A stretch of 64,000 nucleotides of DNA from Streptococcus suis (GTDB lineage: Bacteria; Bacillota; Bacilli; Lactobacillales; Streptococcaceae), in contig NZ_JAEUXI010000006.1 of assembly GCF_016775005.1 (NCBI RefSeq), forward strand, positions 1-64,000, written 5' to 3'. The first letter of the stretch is position 1. Every line of letters starts with the position of its first letter. This document shows positions 5,953-14,798 of the stretch, one piece after another. Below the pieces are notes generated by a model that was not told where the DNA came from, made no database searches, and saw nothing but the letters and a program-made list of their open reading frames with translations. Position numbers and translations under genes: made by a program.

Positions 5953-8173
5953 GCTCCCCTTCCAGCCCATTCACCTGGCAGTTTTAGCGGTGGCGGCCTA
6001 CTTTGTAGTCCACTCTTTTTCCCTCTTGACAATGGGCCTGCTGAGTTTGTTGCTAGCTGTCTTTGGGGTTCGGCAAGGTAAGGCAGTTTTCATCAGAACG
6101 CTGCCGCTTCTAGCCCTGTGCGGTCTGTTTTTTGGATGCCAGAAGGTCCAATGGGAGCGGGCAGCCCAGTCAGCCCCAGAGCAAGTGACGATAGTGCAGG
6201 TCATTCCCGATACCATTGACATTAACGGGGACAGCTTGTCCTTTCGGGGTCGGGCTGACGGACAAACCTATCAGGTTTTCTACAAATTAGCCAGTCAGGA
6301 GGAGCAGATTTATTTTCAACAACTAACAGATCTAGTCCAGCTAGAAGTGGAAGCAGAGGTCAGCCTACCAGCTGGTCAGCGGAATTTCAAGGGCTTTGAC
6401 TATCAGGCCTATCTGAAAACACAGGGCATCTATCGGACTGTCAAGCTAACGGCGATTAAGAAGATTGTTCCTATCCAGTCTTGGAATGTTTTTGACTGGC
6501 TATCAAGCTGGCGGAGGCAGGCCTTGGTCTATATCAAAACCAATTTTCCAGCACCTATGAGTCACTACATGACAGGGCTCTTGTTTGGGGACTTGGATAG
6601 TGAGTTTGACCAGATGAGTGACCTCTATTCCAGTCTAGGTATCATTCATCTCTTTGCCCTGTCTGGTATGCAGGTGGGCTTTTTCATCGACAAGTTTCGT
6701 TGGATTTTGCTGCGTCTGGGCTTGACCAAGGAAACGGTGGATAAATTGCAGATACCCTTTTCCCTTGTCTATGCTGGTTTGACAGGCTTTTCGGTGTCAG
6801 TGGTGCGGTCCTTGGTCCAAAAAATTCTGGGCAATATGGGCTTGCAGAAGCTGGATAATTTTGCGGTGACGGTCTTTATCTGCTTGCTGGTGCTGCCCCG
6901 ATTTTTACTGACGGCAGGAGGAGTGCTGACTTTTACCTATGCTTTCTTGCTGACGGTCTTTGATTTTGAGGACTTGGGGCAGGTCAAAAAGACTGCGGTG
7001 GAGAGTCTCAGTATTTCGCTGGGGATTTTGCCGGTGCTCATGACCTATTTCTATGCCTTCCAGCCCTTGTCTATCCTCTTGACCTTTGTTTTTTCCTTTA
7101 TCTTTGATGTCCTGCTTTTGCCAGGTTTGTCAGTCATTTTTCTCCTGTCGCCAGTTGTCAAGATAACTTGGGTCAATGGATTTTTCGTCTTTATGGAGAA
7201 AATCATTGTCTGGGTGGCAGATTTGGGATTGCGACCTTGGATACTGGGCAAGCCGTCTGGGCTGGTTCTCTTGCTTTTGCTGGTCTGCCTCTCCATGCTT
7301 TACGATTTTCACAGGAAGAAAAAATGGCTCTTAGGACTGAGCCTGGTCCTCGCTCTGCTATTTTTCACGACCAAACACCCGCTGGAAAATGAGGTGACGG
7401 TGGTGGACATCGGGCAGGGGGACAGCATCTTTTTGCGGGATATGCGGGGGCGGACGGTCCTGATCGATGTGGGCGGACGGGTCGATTTTGTGGCTAAAGA
7501 AGCTTGGCAGGAGCGGTCTTCGCAGGCAAATGCAGAGCGGACCTTGATTCCTTATCTGCATAGTCGGGGTGTGGATAGGATTGATAGTTTGGTCCTGACC
7601 CATACCGACGCTGACCATGTGGGCGATGTGCTGGAGGTGGCGAAGCAGGTCCAGATTGGTCGGATTTACGTGTCGCCGGGAAGCCTGACGGTGCCTGACT
7701 TTGTAGCCACCTTGAAAGAAATCAATGTCCCTGTTCATGTGGTGGCGGTGGGCGACCGCTTGCCGATTTTTGACTCCTATCTGGAGGTCCTCTATCCAGA
7801 CGGGACAGGTGACGGTGGCAATAATGACTCTGTTGTCCTTTACGGTCGCTTGTTGGAAACCAATTTCCTCTTTACAGGGGACTTGGAGCAGGGGGAATTG
7901 GACTTGATGAAAGCCTATCCCAACCTGCCTGTCGATATCCTCAAGGCAGGTCACCATGGCTCCAAAGGCTCATCCTATCCTGAGTTTCTAGACCATATCG
8001 GAGTCAAGATTGCCCTGGTATCAGCAGGAGAAAACAACCGCTACAAGCATCCTCACCAAGAAACCTTGGACCGTTTTGACAGTCGGAATATCCAAGTCTA
8101 TCGCACTGACCAGCAAGGAGCTATTCGTTTCCGAGGTTATAAGGAGTGGACGATTGAGACGGTGAGGGAATGA
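5936..8173 (+). CDS. comEC: DNA uptake channel ComEC
   Basis: A 745-residue polytopic protein that forms the channel for single-stranded DNA during transformation. Parts in order: N-terminal membrane helices, a soluble OB-like DUF4131 region (about 80-170), the Competence-domain helices (about 205-480, starting at MTGLLFGDLDSEF and LFALSGMQVGFF) and a C-terminal metallo-beta-lactamase domain with VVDIGQGDSIFL, THTDADHVGD (about 554-563) and AGHHGSKGS. The MBL metal-binding motif is intact, consistent with a nuclease role for the non-transported strand. Length is normal and there are no frameshifts, so competence looks functional at this locus. Confidence 0.95.
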   Translation: MSQLSKLPFQPIHLAVLAVAAYFVVHSFSLLTMGLLSLLLAVFGVRQGKAVFIRTLPLLALCGLFFGCQKVQWERAAQSAPEQVTIVQVIPDTIDINGDSLSFRGRADGQTYQVFYKLASQEEQIYFQQLTDLVQLEVEAEVSLPAGQRNFKGFDYQAYLKTQGIYRTVKLTAIKKIVPIQSWNVFDWLSSWRRQALVYIKTNFPAPMSHYMTGLLFGDLDSEFDQMSDLYSSLGIIHLFALSGMQVGFFIDKFRWILLRLGLTKETVDKLQIPFSLVYAGLTGFSVSVVRSLVQKILGNMGLQKLDNFAVTVFICLLVLPRFLLTAGGVLTFTYAFLLTVFDFEDLGQVKKTAVESLSISLGILPVLMTYFYAFQPLSILLTFVFSFIFDVLLLPGLSVIFLLSPVVKITWVNGFFVFMEKIIVWVADLGLRPWILGKPSGLVLLLLLVCLSMLYDFHRKKKWLLGLSLVLALLFFTTKHPLENEVTVVDIGQGDSIFLRDMRGRTVLIDVGGRVDFVAKEAWQERSSQANAERTLIPYLHSRGVDRIDSLVLTHTDADHVGDVLEVAKQVQIGRIYVSPGSLTVPDFVATLKEINVPVHVVAVGDRLPIFDSYLEVLYPDGTGDGGNNDSVVLYGRLLETNFLFTGDLEQGELDLMKAYPNLPVDILKAGHHGSKGSSYPEFLDHIGVKIALVSAGENNRYKHPHQETLDRFDSRNIQVYRTDQQGAIRFRGYKEWTIETVRE

Positions 8174-8226
8174 TAGTCGCTGCTTGGAAATTCTGTTATA
8201 ATGGAACAAACAGATGAGGAGTGACT

Positions 8227-8856
8227 ATGAAATACATTGTTGACTATGAGAAAGCAGGAACAAAGCCTGCAGTTGAGAAGGTTGTTCTCTTGAGCACTTC
8301 GCCTCGTCGCAGGCAGTTACTGGAATTTTTGAAACCGGAGATTAAGGCAGTTGAGGTAGATGAGCGGGGAATTGAAGAGCGGTTTATGGAGATTTTTGTC
8401 AAGGATGATTTTCTGACACGAGCAGCCAAGACCTGTTGCGAGGTCTCCAAGGCCAAGTCGGATTGTGATTTGGAAGAAGGTGTTCTCTACATTTCTGCAG
8501 ATACCATTGTGGTTTTTGAAAATCAGGTTTACAACAAGCCCGTCGACGAGGCAGAAGCGCGTGCCATGTTTTTGTCCTACTTCGGTAAGAAGCACGAGGT
8601 AGTGACTTCCGTTTGCTTGCGGGCAAAGGATTATCTAGAAGTTTTCTACACCATTGCAGAGATTGAATTTGTTGATTGGTATCCGGACTTGCAAGAGGTA
8701 GTTGATAATTATCTGGATTCAGGATCACCCATGGACAAGGCTGGTGCCTATGGTTTTCAGGAATTAGATCCTCGTTTTATCAAGCATGTAGCAGGCGATG
8801 TCCATACCATTATCGGTCTTCCTGTGTCAGAAACTAGCCGTCGAATTGCAACCTAA
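8227..8856 (+). CDS. maf: Maf family nucleotide pyrophosphatase
   Basis: A 209-residue Maf/HAM1-superfamily house-cleaning enzyme that hydrolyses dTTP/UTP or modified nucleotides to monophosphates. The signatures are LLSTSPRRRQLL (the SxSPRR box, about residues 22-33), SADTIV with the catalytic Asp, and KAGAYGFQ. The start is ATG 8227 with GAGGAG upstream, not the in-frame GTG at 8221. It has its own -10-like TATAAT at 8193-8198. Maf proteins also affect cell division and competence in Bacillus, but proximity to comEC proves nothing here. Confidence 0.88.
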   Translation: MKYIVDYEKAGTKPAVEKVVLLSTSPRRRQLLEFLKPEIKAVEVDERGIEERFMEIFVKDDFLTRAAKTCCEVSKAKSDCDLEEGVLYISADTIVVFENQVYNKPVDEAEARAMFLSYFGKKHEVVTSVCLRAKDYLEVFYTIAEIEFVDWYPDLQEVVDNYLDSGSPMDKAGAYGFQELDPRFIKHVAGDVHTIIGLPVSETSRRIAT

Positions 8857-8887
8857 CAGTTGCTATGACTTCAATTGATTAAAAACG

Positions 8888-8930
8888 AAGCCCTGCTCTT
8901 AAAATTTGTCTGAGACTAGGGCTTATTTTT
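8888..8930 (+). terminator. Terminator after maf
   Basis: AAGCCCT (8888-8894) pairs with AGGGCTT (8918-8924) across a long loop, followed by ATTTTT. Confidence 0.6.
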
Positions 8931-9013
8931 AGGAGAAGTCCTAGTAGCTATGATAAAATGATTTATGGAGATTGCCATTAAAAAATAAGCACAATTTTCC
9001 TAATGGAGGTTAT

Positions 9014-12000
9014 ATGCGAGGAGAAAAGAAGATACATTTTGGAATTCGAAAGTATGCGGTCGGTGTGGTTTCGGTTGCGCTTTCCATCGGTTTTATCGTA
9101 ACGACTTCTGTCAGTGTTCAAGCCGAGGAAGTCTCGGCTAATCTTGTGACTAGCCAGCAGGTTGGTCAGGCTAGTACAGAGACTGAAAGTACGGTTAGAG
9201 AAAATCAAATGCCTACCGAAACAGTTAGCCAGCCTCTTTCCGATTCGAGTGATGGTGCTGCTATGGTTATGCCACTATCTGAACAAGCAGCAGATGGGAA
9301 GAGTTCTACAGTTTCTGCTCCTCAGACGGTAGCTGAGGTGACGTCAGTTGTATCTGAATCAGGAGAAAACGCTGAAACACCTGCTGTTCAACCGCTTATC
9401 GCTGAAGAGGCCACAACCACCTCAAGTCAGCCACGTAGTCGGATGGCTCGGAGTGTAGCAGACCAAACTAGTATTGCCAACCTGCCCTTGGATGCTCAAG
9501 GGCAGTTGGTGACCAGTCAGGCTCATCAGACTGTGGACCAAGTGCAGGAGGTCTATGCGGATGGTAGTAGACAAATTGTCCCTGCAACAGCTGACAATAC
9601 GCCAGTAGTTGCCAACGCCAAACAAGTCTTGGAGCAGGTTCGGGCTGTTTCAGCTGAACTAAAGGCCGTTACCTATGAGAGTTTGTACGATGGTCTGAAA
9701 AACAATGAGCGCTTTTTAGATAATTTTGCCATCGAACAGGAACTGAAGAAAGAGAAAAATGGTCAGGTACCCACTAGTGAAGAACTAGCGGCTCGCAAAC
9801 GTCAGGTCTATATGGATCAGTTGGATATGCGAACAAGTTTTACAAGTGTTCAAAATCGTTTGGACACTATTTTGGCAGGGGTTTTTGAAAAATCCACTGC
9901 CGTAAATCCAGAAACTGTAAAGGCCAACAAGGAAAAGATTCTACTAGGTTTGACCTATCTAGAGCGCCAATACAAGTTTGCTCTTGGAAACTTTGCAGCT
10001 AAGGATTTGATTCTTTACTATCCAGAGGTTTTTGGAAATCAGTCAGATCTTCTGACAAATCTGATTCAGATTGGTTCTGTGAATTATGCTGATTTGGAAT
10101 TGAAAAACAACCTGCTAACCTATCAAAAGAAACTGGCTCCCATTACTAATCAGCCTAATCTGATTGCCTTTATCGAAAGTCAGGTGCCTCGTTGGACAGA
10201 AGCTCCAGATGTGGAAAGCTGGTTTAATGAAACGACAAGAGCTGCCATTGCTACTTCCATAAGTCCAAACGGAAGTAGCTCTCTTTACCAAAAATTAAAG
10301 TCAGACTCTCCTCGATTAGCCAGCCACATCCTGCCATTGTTGACTTTGAGTTCAGATTCTGTCATTGTTTTATCAACGACAAATACCATCACTTACGGAC
10401 TCAGAGATACCTACGTTTCGGCAGCTAGTGGGACGGAATCGTTGACAACAAGCATGGAAAAAGCGGTTCAAGGCCAACAGGCATTTATCGATTTTTGGTA
10501 CCGTGTGAGTGAGAAAGGAGAGGTGCTCCGAAATCATCCTACGGTTGTAGTAGTTGATAGCTTGCAAGCTCTGGGTCAGCCTCATGAATTAGCTCGAAAT
10601 CTCTGGTCCGCAAAGACAGGCAGTAAGGCACTTGAGGGAGTGCGTGAATTTATTACACCTTTAGGGCTTTACTCGAATTTCTTGCAGGCAGGTGGTCAGA
10701 AAGACAGCGATACACGGATTACCTTCTTTCTAGGTAAGTCCTTGACAGACAATGGTTTGTCGGTCTATACCCATGAAATGACGCATATTTTTGATCAGAA
10801 AGTTTGGTTCAATGGTTTCGGACGTAGGACCAACAAGGATGCGGAATTGTACGCGACAGGACTCTTTGATTCCCACAATAATACCCAGGGGCAATCCTCT
10901 TACCTTCCGATTTTTAACCTTAATACGGCTTATGAATTAGGAACGGGGCGAACACAAAACCAATCGCCGACTCGTTTTGAAACAGAAGCAGACCTGAAAG
11001 AATATATGCAAGGCTTGCTGGATGTGATTTATAGTTTGGATTATTTGGAAGCCAAGGTTAGCCTAGAGCAATCTGCAGCGGATAAGACCATTCTCTTCAA
11101 TCAATTGGCAGTCTCACCTTTACCGTCCAATCCTGTAAAAATCAGAGATGAATTTAAAGCAATTGATGAGCAACTGGCTGCAAATTTGACGACTGTGGAT
11201 GACTTGGTTGACCAGGCAATTGTGTCAGGACGTTTGGCCTTTAAAGGATTTGACACGCGTGGTTTTGCCAACCATAACGACTATTTTGTTGTCCCCTTGT
11301 TTGAACCAGTTTTTGCAGGTTTGCAAAATGATACTAGTTTTGTGGGTGATTTCACAACTCGTCGTTATGCCTATGAGTTATTAGGAGAGTACGGTTATAA
11401 AAATGGGATGGTAGCCTATCTGTCTAACCAATATGCCAATGACAAAGAGGCACTTGCTGCGATTATGCCCGAGCACAATGGGAATTTGGCTACCTTTAAA
11501 AAAGCCATGTTTGCAAGACGTGCTGCTCGACTACAAGACTTGAAAGCGACTAGTCAGTTTGCAAATCTGGCAGACCTGGAAATCAAGATGCGTCAGGCGG
11601 TTGAACAAGATTTGGAACGAATGAAGATGAATCAAACCAACAATACATTCGTGACAACAGGTGTGACAGCTGTTCGAGACTTGAAGACGCAGATTTTCCA
11701 AGAATACCTGACGATGACAAACGATTTCCGAACTAGCATCTACAAAGAAAAAGAGACCAGTCGTACTTTTTACGTGACCAATGGTCCAGAGACTTCAACA
11801 GATGGAGCAGGAACAGAAGCTAATCCTTATCAAAGCCTGTCTTATGCTCTTCGACAGGCAAGTGATGGGGATGTGATTAAGTTGGTACAAAGTATCACCC
11901 ATCGCCAAGATCAGCCTTTTGTTATTGATAAGGCTGTGACGATTGATGGTCAGGGACATGGTTTGACATTTCGTGGGGCTGATGTAGAGTTGGGGGATGC

Positions 12001-14524
12001 AGTTATCTTTACCAAGATGACACTTAATATGATTCCATCTGGTAATCAGCAACCAACAATCTATCTGAATGGGCATCAAGCGATATTTGATGCAGTTTCA
12101 ACAACTATCAGTCAACAGCAAGATAGCCTTCGTCCTACGGTTGTAGCTGGTTCCCGTCTGGGGGAGCCGACGGGGACTCATGCGCGTCTCTTGGTTGTCA
12201 ACGGTGATTCCAATACCCGTTTTAGACAGATTTTTGCAGGAAATGCAGCAAGCTCTAGCTACATCCCAATTGACATCATCATTGATTCTGAATTTGCTGG
12301 TGTGGATGAAGGAATTGACCTAGGTGGTCCAAATGACCAGGTGACCTATGGTCGGGTTGAGCTAGAGACTCGTTCGAACAAGGTAAAACAAGTATCGGCT
12401 GCCAATAGTATGGACAATAAAGTGACGGTCAAAGCTGCGCGGATTTATGGGGCGAATTTCTTGGACATTCAGGAATTAAGCTTGGTTGAAAATGCGGATG
12501 TGACTTTGGGTAATCAGGTGACACGTATTTCAAGCAGTGTCGAACTTTCCTCTGGTAGCCAGCTGCAGTTGGCAAGTGACCGTTCAGTAGAATTTGGAGC
12601 TCTGTCTGGTCAAGGGAAGGTCCTGATTCCAGCCGGTTCTTATTTGAATGTTTTGGCAGATGTTTCAGGATCTGTGAAAATTGTGCTGACAGGTTTCGAG
12701 AATCAATTTGCCAACAATGTTGATCAGGTCTTTTTGACGGTTGAGGGTTTGCTAGACCCGACTAGCTCGGTTCAACTGTCCAATCATTATGACCGCTTTG
12801 CTATTTCCAAAGAAAATCAAACCTATCGTCTGGTCCTTCAAAATCAGCCTCCTCAACTCCATACGGTCACCTTAGAGTTTCTACATGCAGGGCAAGTGCT
12901 GAAGTCAGAGCAGGTGCAAGTGGAAGATGGCCAGTCTGTTTCTGGTTTGGAAAACTTAATGCCTAGCTCGACAGAAGGGAGCTACCAGTTGGCACCAGAT
13001 TTTGATTTTGGCTTACTTGAAGCGATTGATAGTAGCCAATTGATTAAAATTCCAGTGATTTTGGTGCGCCCGATGACACCGATTGTGGCTTTTGATCCAG
13101 CTAGGATTCAGGAAGTGAGCCTGGTGCAGGGCTTGAACAAGTCAGTTTATCAAGAAGGCGAAAGTCTTGATTTATCAGGGTTGCAGTTGCGTTTGATGGA
13201 TCAGCAGGGAATTTCCGTGGTGATTGATTCCAGCCGATTTGCAGAGTTTGGCGTACGAACCAGTCCAGTACAAACGCCTCTGTTGACTAGCCATCATCAA
13301 CTTGAGGTGACAGTAGGTAGTCAGAGTCTGTCTCTCCCAATTCAGGTTCAGGCTATGCCAAAGGCTACACGCTTCCAGCCGGAAGTGTCTGGCGAGGTGC
13401 TTGTTTGGCCGGGTGATAGTAGCCAGCTACTTGAAGAGAATTTGCTTACCGTCCTTAATGTACCAAGTGAAGCAGGACGAGTTCAGGTCATCATGGTGGA
13501 TAATCTTCCACAGACAAGTGGGGATTACATGCTGACGGTTCGTGTTCATTACGATGATCAGAGCTACGCAGACCTCTCGCTTCCTTTCCATATTGCCAAA
13601 CGTGAGAATGGAAGTGGAGTCACTCACGAACTGCCAGTAGGCGTTCTTCCGCCGCTTGAGACTGCCAAGGGAGAAGGAGTCACTCACGAACTGCCAGTAG
13701 GCGTTCTTCCGCCGCTTGAGACTGCCAAGGGAGAAGGAGTCACTCACGAACTGCCAGTAGGCGTTCTTCCGCCGCTTGAGACTGCCAAGGGAGAAGGAGT
13801 CACTCACGAACTGCCAGTAGGCGTTCTTCCGCCGCTTGAAACAGCTAAGGGAGAAGGAGTCACTCACGAACTGCCAGTAGGTGTTCTTCCGCCACTTGAA
13901 ACAGCTAAGGGAGCAGGAGTCACCCACGAACTGCCAGTAGGCGTTCTTCCGCCGCTTGAGACTGCCAAGGGAGAAGGAATCACTCACGAACTGCCAGTAG
14001 GCGTTCTTCCGCCACTTGAAACAGCTAAGGGAGCAGGAGTCACCCACGAACTGCCAGTGCTTGAGACTGCCAAGGGAGCAGGAGTCACCCATGAACTGCC
14101 GGTAGGCGTTCTTCCGCCGCTTGAAACAGCTAAGGGAGCAGGAGTCACTCATGAACTGCCGATAGGTGTTCTCCCGCCGCTTGAAACAGCTAAGGGAGCA
14201 GGAGTCACCCATGAGCTGCCAGTAGGCGTTCTTCCAGTGCTTGAGACTGCCAAGGGAGCAGGAGTCACCCATGAACTGCCAGTAGGCGTTCTTCCAGTGC
14301 TTGAGACTGCTAAGGGAGCAGGAGTCACTCATGAACTGCCGATAGGCGTTCTTCCTCCAGCTTCTTCCAATCCAGTTGCAGTAAGCCAGAAAGATTCATC
14401 TCAAAAGGAGAAGGAGGCTAGCTTGCCAGTGACTGGCCAAACTGGACTCCTAACACCAATTGGTGTTTTGCTCTTTCTTTTCCAATTTATTTTATGGAAA
14501 AAGGCGAAAAAACAGGAGGAGTAG
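9014..14524 (+). CDS. Wall-anchored M26-type zinc metalloprotease
   Basis: A 1836-residue surface protease of the IgA1 protease/Zmp family. It starts at ATG 9014 (GGAGG five bases upstream) with a YSIRK-like signal, IRKYAVGVVSVALSIG. A low-complexity Ser/Thr/Glu region (about 40-160) precedes the M26 catalytic region. Its zinc site is H587-E-M-T-H591 with E611 (19 residues between), followed by GRR as in ZmpB/IgA1 proteases. A beta-helix-like segment (about 925-1250) and bacterial Ig-like parts come next, then thirteen VTHELPVGVLPPLETAKG-type repeats (about 1534-1780) and LPVTG near 1804 with a hydrophobic tail. Pneumococcal M26 proteases carry LPxTG near the N-terminus; here it is C-terminal. 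The substrate is unknown. Confidence 0.88.
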   Translation: MRGEKKIHFGIRKYAVGVVSVALSIGFIVTTSVSVQAEEVSANLVTSQQVGQASTETESTVRENQMPTETVSQPLSDSSDGAAMVMPLSEQAADGKSSTVSAPQTVAEVTSVVSESGENAETPAVQPLIAEEATTTSSQPRSRMARSVADQTSIANLPLDAQGQLVTSQAHQTVDQVQEVYADGSRQIVPATADNTPVVANAKQVLEQVRAVSAELKAVTYESLYDGLKNNERFLDNFAIEQELKKEKNGQVPTSEELAARKRQVYMDQLDMRTSFTSVQNRLDTILAGVFEKSTAVNPETVKANKEKILLGLTYLERQYKFALGNFAAKDLILYYPEVFGNQSDLLTNLIQIGSVNYADLELKNNLLTYQKKLAPITNQPNLIAFIESQVPRWTEAPDVESWFNETTRAAIATSISPNGSSSLYQKLKSDSPRLASHILPLLTLSSDSVIVLSTTNTITYGLRDTYVSAASGTESLTTSMEKAVQGQQAFIDFWYRVSEKGEVLRNHPTVVVVDSLQALGQPHELARNLWSAKTGSKALEGVREFITPLGLYSNFLQAGGQKDSDTRITFFLGKSLTDNGLSVYTHEMTHIFDQKVWFNGFGRRTNKDAELYATGLFDSHNNTQGQSSYLPIFNLNTAYELGTGRTQNQSPTRFETEADLKEYMQGLLDVIYSLDYLEAKVSLEQSAADKTILFNQLAVSPLPSNPVKIRDEFKAIDEQLAANLTTVDDLVDQAIVSGRLAFKGFDTRGFANHNDYFVVPLFEPVFAGLQNDTSFVGDFTTRRYAYELLGEYGYKNGMVAYLSNQYANDKEALAAIMPEHNGNLATFKKAMFARRAARLQDLKATSQFANLADLEIKMRQAVEQDLERMKMNQTNNTFVTTGVTAVRDLKTQIFQEYLTMTNDFRTSIYKEKETSRTFYVTNGPETSTDGAGTEANPYQSLSYALRQASDGDVIKLVQSITHRQDQPFVIDKAVTIDGQGHGLTFRGADVELGDAVIFTKMTLNMIPSGNQQPTIYLNGHQAIFDAVSTTISQQQDSLRPTVVAGSRLGEPTGTHARLLVVNGDSNTRFRQIFAGNAASSSYIPIDIIIDSEFAGVDEGIDLGGPNDQVTYGRVELETRSNKVKQVSAANSMDNKVTVKAARIYGANFLDIQELSLVENADVTLGNQVTRISSSVELSSGSQLQLASDRSVEFGALSGQGKVLIPAGSYLNVLADVSGSVKIVLTGFENQFANNVDQVFLTVEGLLDPTSSVQLSNHYDRFAISKENQTYRLVLQNQPPQLHTVTLEFLHAGQVLKSEQVQVEDGQSVSGLENLMPSSTEGSYQLAPDFDFGLLEAIDSSQLIKIPVILVRPMTPIVAFDPARIQEVSLVQGLNKSVYQEGESLDLSGLQLRLMDQQGISVVIDSSRFAEFGVRTSPVQTPLLTSHHQLEVTVGSQSLSLPIQVQAMPKATRFQPEVSGEVLVWPGDSSQLLEENLLTVLNVPSEAGRVQVIMVDNLPQTSGDYMLTVRVHYDDQSYADLSLPFHIAKRENGSGVTHELPVGVLPPLETAKGEGVTHELPVGVLPPLETAKGEGVTHELPVGVLPPLETAKGEGVTHELPVGVLPPLETAKGEGVTHELPVGVLPPLETAKGAGVTHELPVGVLPPLETAKGEGITHELPVGVLPPLETAKGAGVTHELPVLETAKGAGVTHELPVGVLPPLETAKGAGVTHELPIGVLPPLETAKGAGVTHELPVGVLPVLETAKGAGVTHELPVGVLPVLETAKGAGVTHELPIGVLPPASSNPVAVSQKDSSQKEKEASLPVTGQTGLLTPIGVLLFLFQFILWKKAKKQEE
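13613..14361 (+). repeat. Thirteen ~60-bp in-frame repeats in the metalloprotease gene
   Basis: Units of 60 bp begin at 13621, 13681, 13741, 13801, 13861, 13921 and 13981. One 45-bp unit at 14041 lacks five codons. Four more full units follow, then a partial one from 14326. Each encodes VTHELPVGVLPPLETAKG plus GEG or GAG. First copies are nearly identical; later ones vary (GVLPP or GVLPV, E or A). They form a proline-rich wall-spanning stalk and are a likely site of length variation. Confidence 0.95.
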
Positions 14525-14566
14525 AAGAAGGAGCTTGAAGCATCTAACTCTTTTAAAATAAAAAAC

Positions 14567-14607
14567 AAGCCTAGCAAGGGGATTGGAACCTCAAGCTAGG
14601 CTTTTGT
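14567..14607 (+). terminator. Terminator of the metalloprotease gene
   Basis: AAGCCTAGC (14567-14575) pairs with GCTAGGCTT (14595-14603), followed by TTGTT; A residues lie upstream. Confidence 0.75.
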
Positions 14608-14695
14608 TATGGCTTAGAGAGCAAGTCCTATAAAATTATTAGTCAGACTTGTAGCGCCTATTAATAAGTCTAAGTCCCTAATGAGCCTCCTATGA

Positions 14696-14724
14696 TTGAA
14701 ATCATTATATAGATAGACTAGAAT
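14696..14724 (+). promoter_or_regulatory. Sigma-A promoter of phaE-phaC
   Basis: TTGAAA (14696-14701), a 17-bp spacer and TAGAAT (14719-14724) give a good promoter starting near 14731. An inverted repeat AGACTT...AAGTCT (about 14645-14671) lies upstream, and ACCAA-gtga-TTGGT (14765-14778) lies in the leader. Both are possible regulator sites. Confidence 0.6.
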
Positions 14725-14798
14725 AAAATCATAGACAGACTGTCCCTAATTGTCTTATTAACTCACCAAGTGATTGGTCATTCAGAAGGAGGAAATGA

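Noticed and set aside
7358..7957. A 199-residue minus-strand ORF inside comEC
   Set aside because: It lies wholly antisense to the conserved MBL domain; His/Gln-rich content without signature.
13427..14332. A 301-residue minus-strand ORF through the protease repeats
   Set aside because: It is the antisense of the 60-bp repeats; its repetitive Ser/Cys/Lys-rich content has no RBS or family signature.
13613..14361. Regular 60-bp repeats as a possible CRISPR array
   Set aside because: There are no unique spacers; the units are contiguous, in frame and encode a protein repeat.
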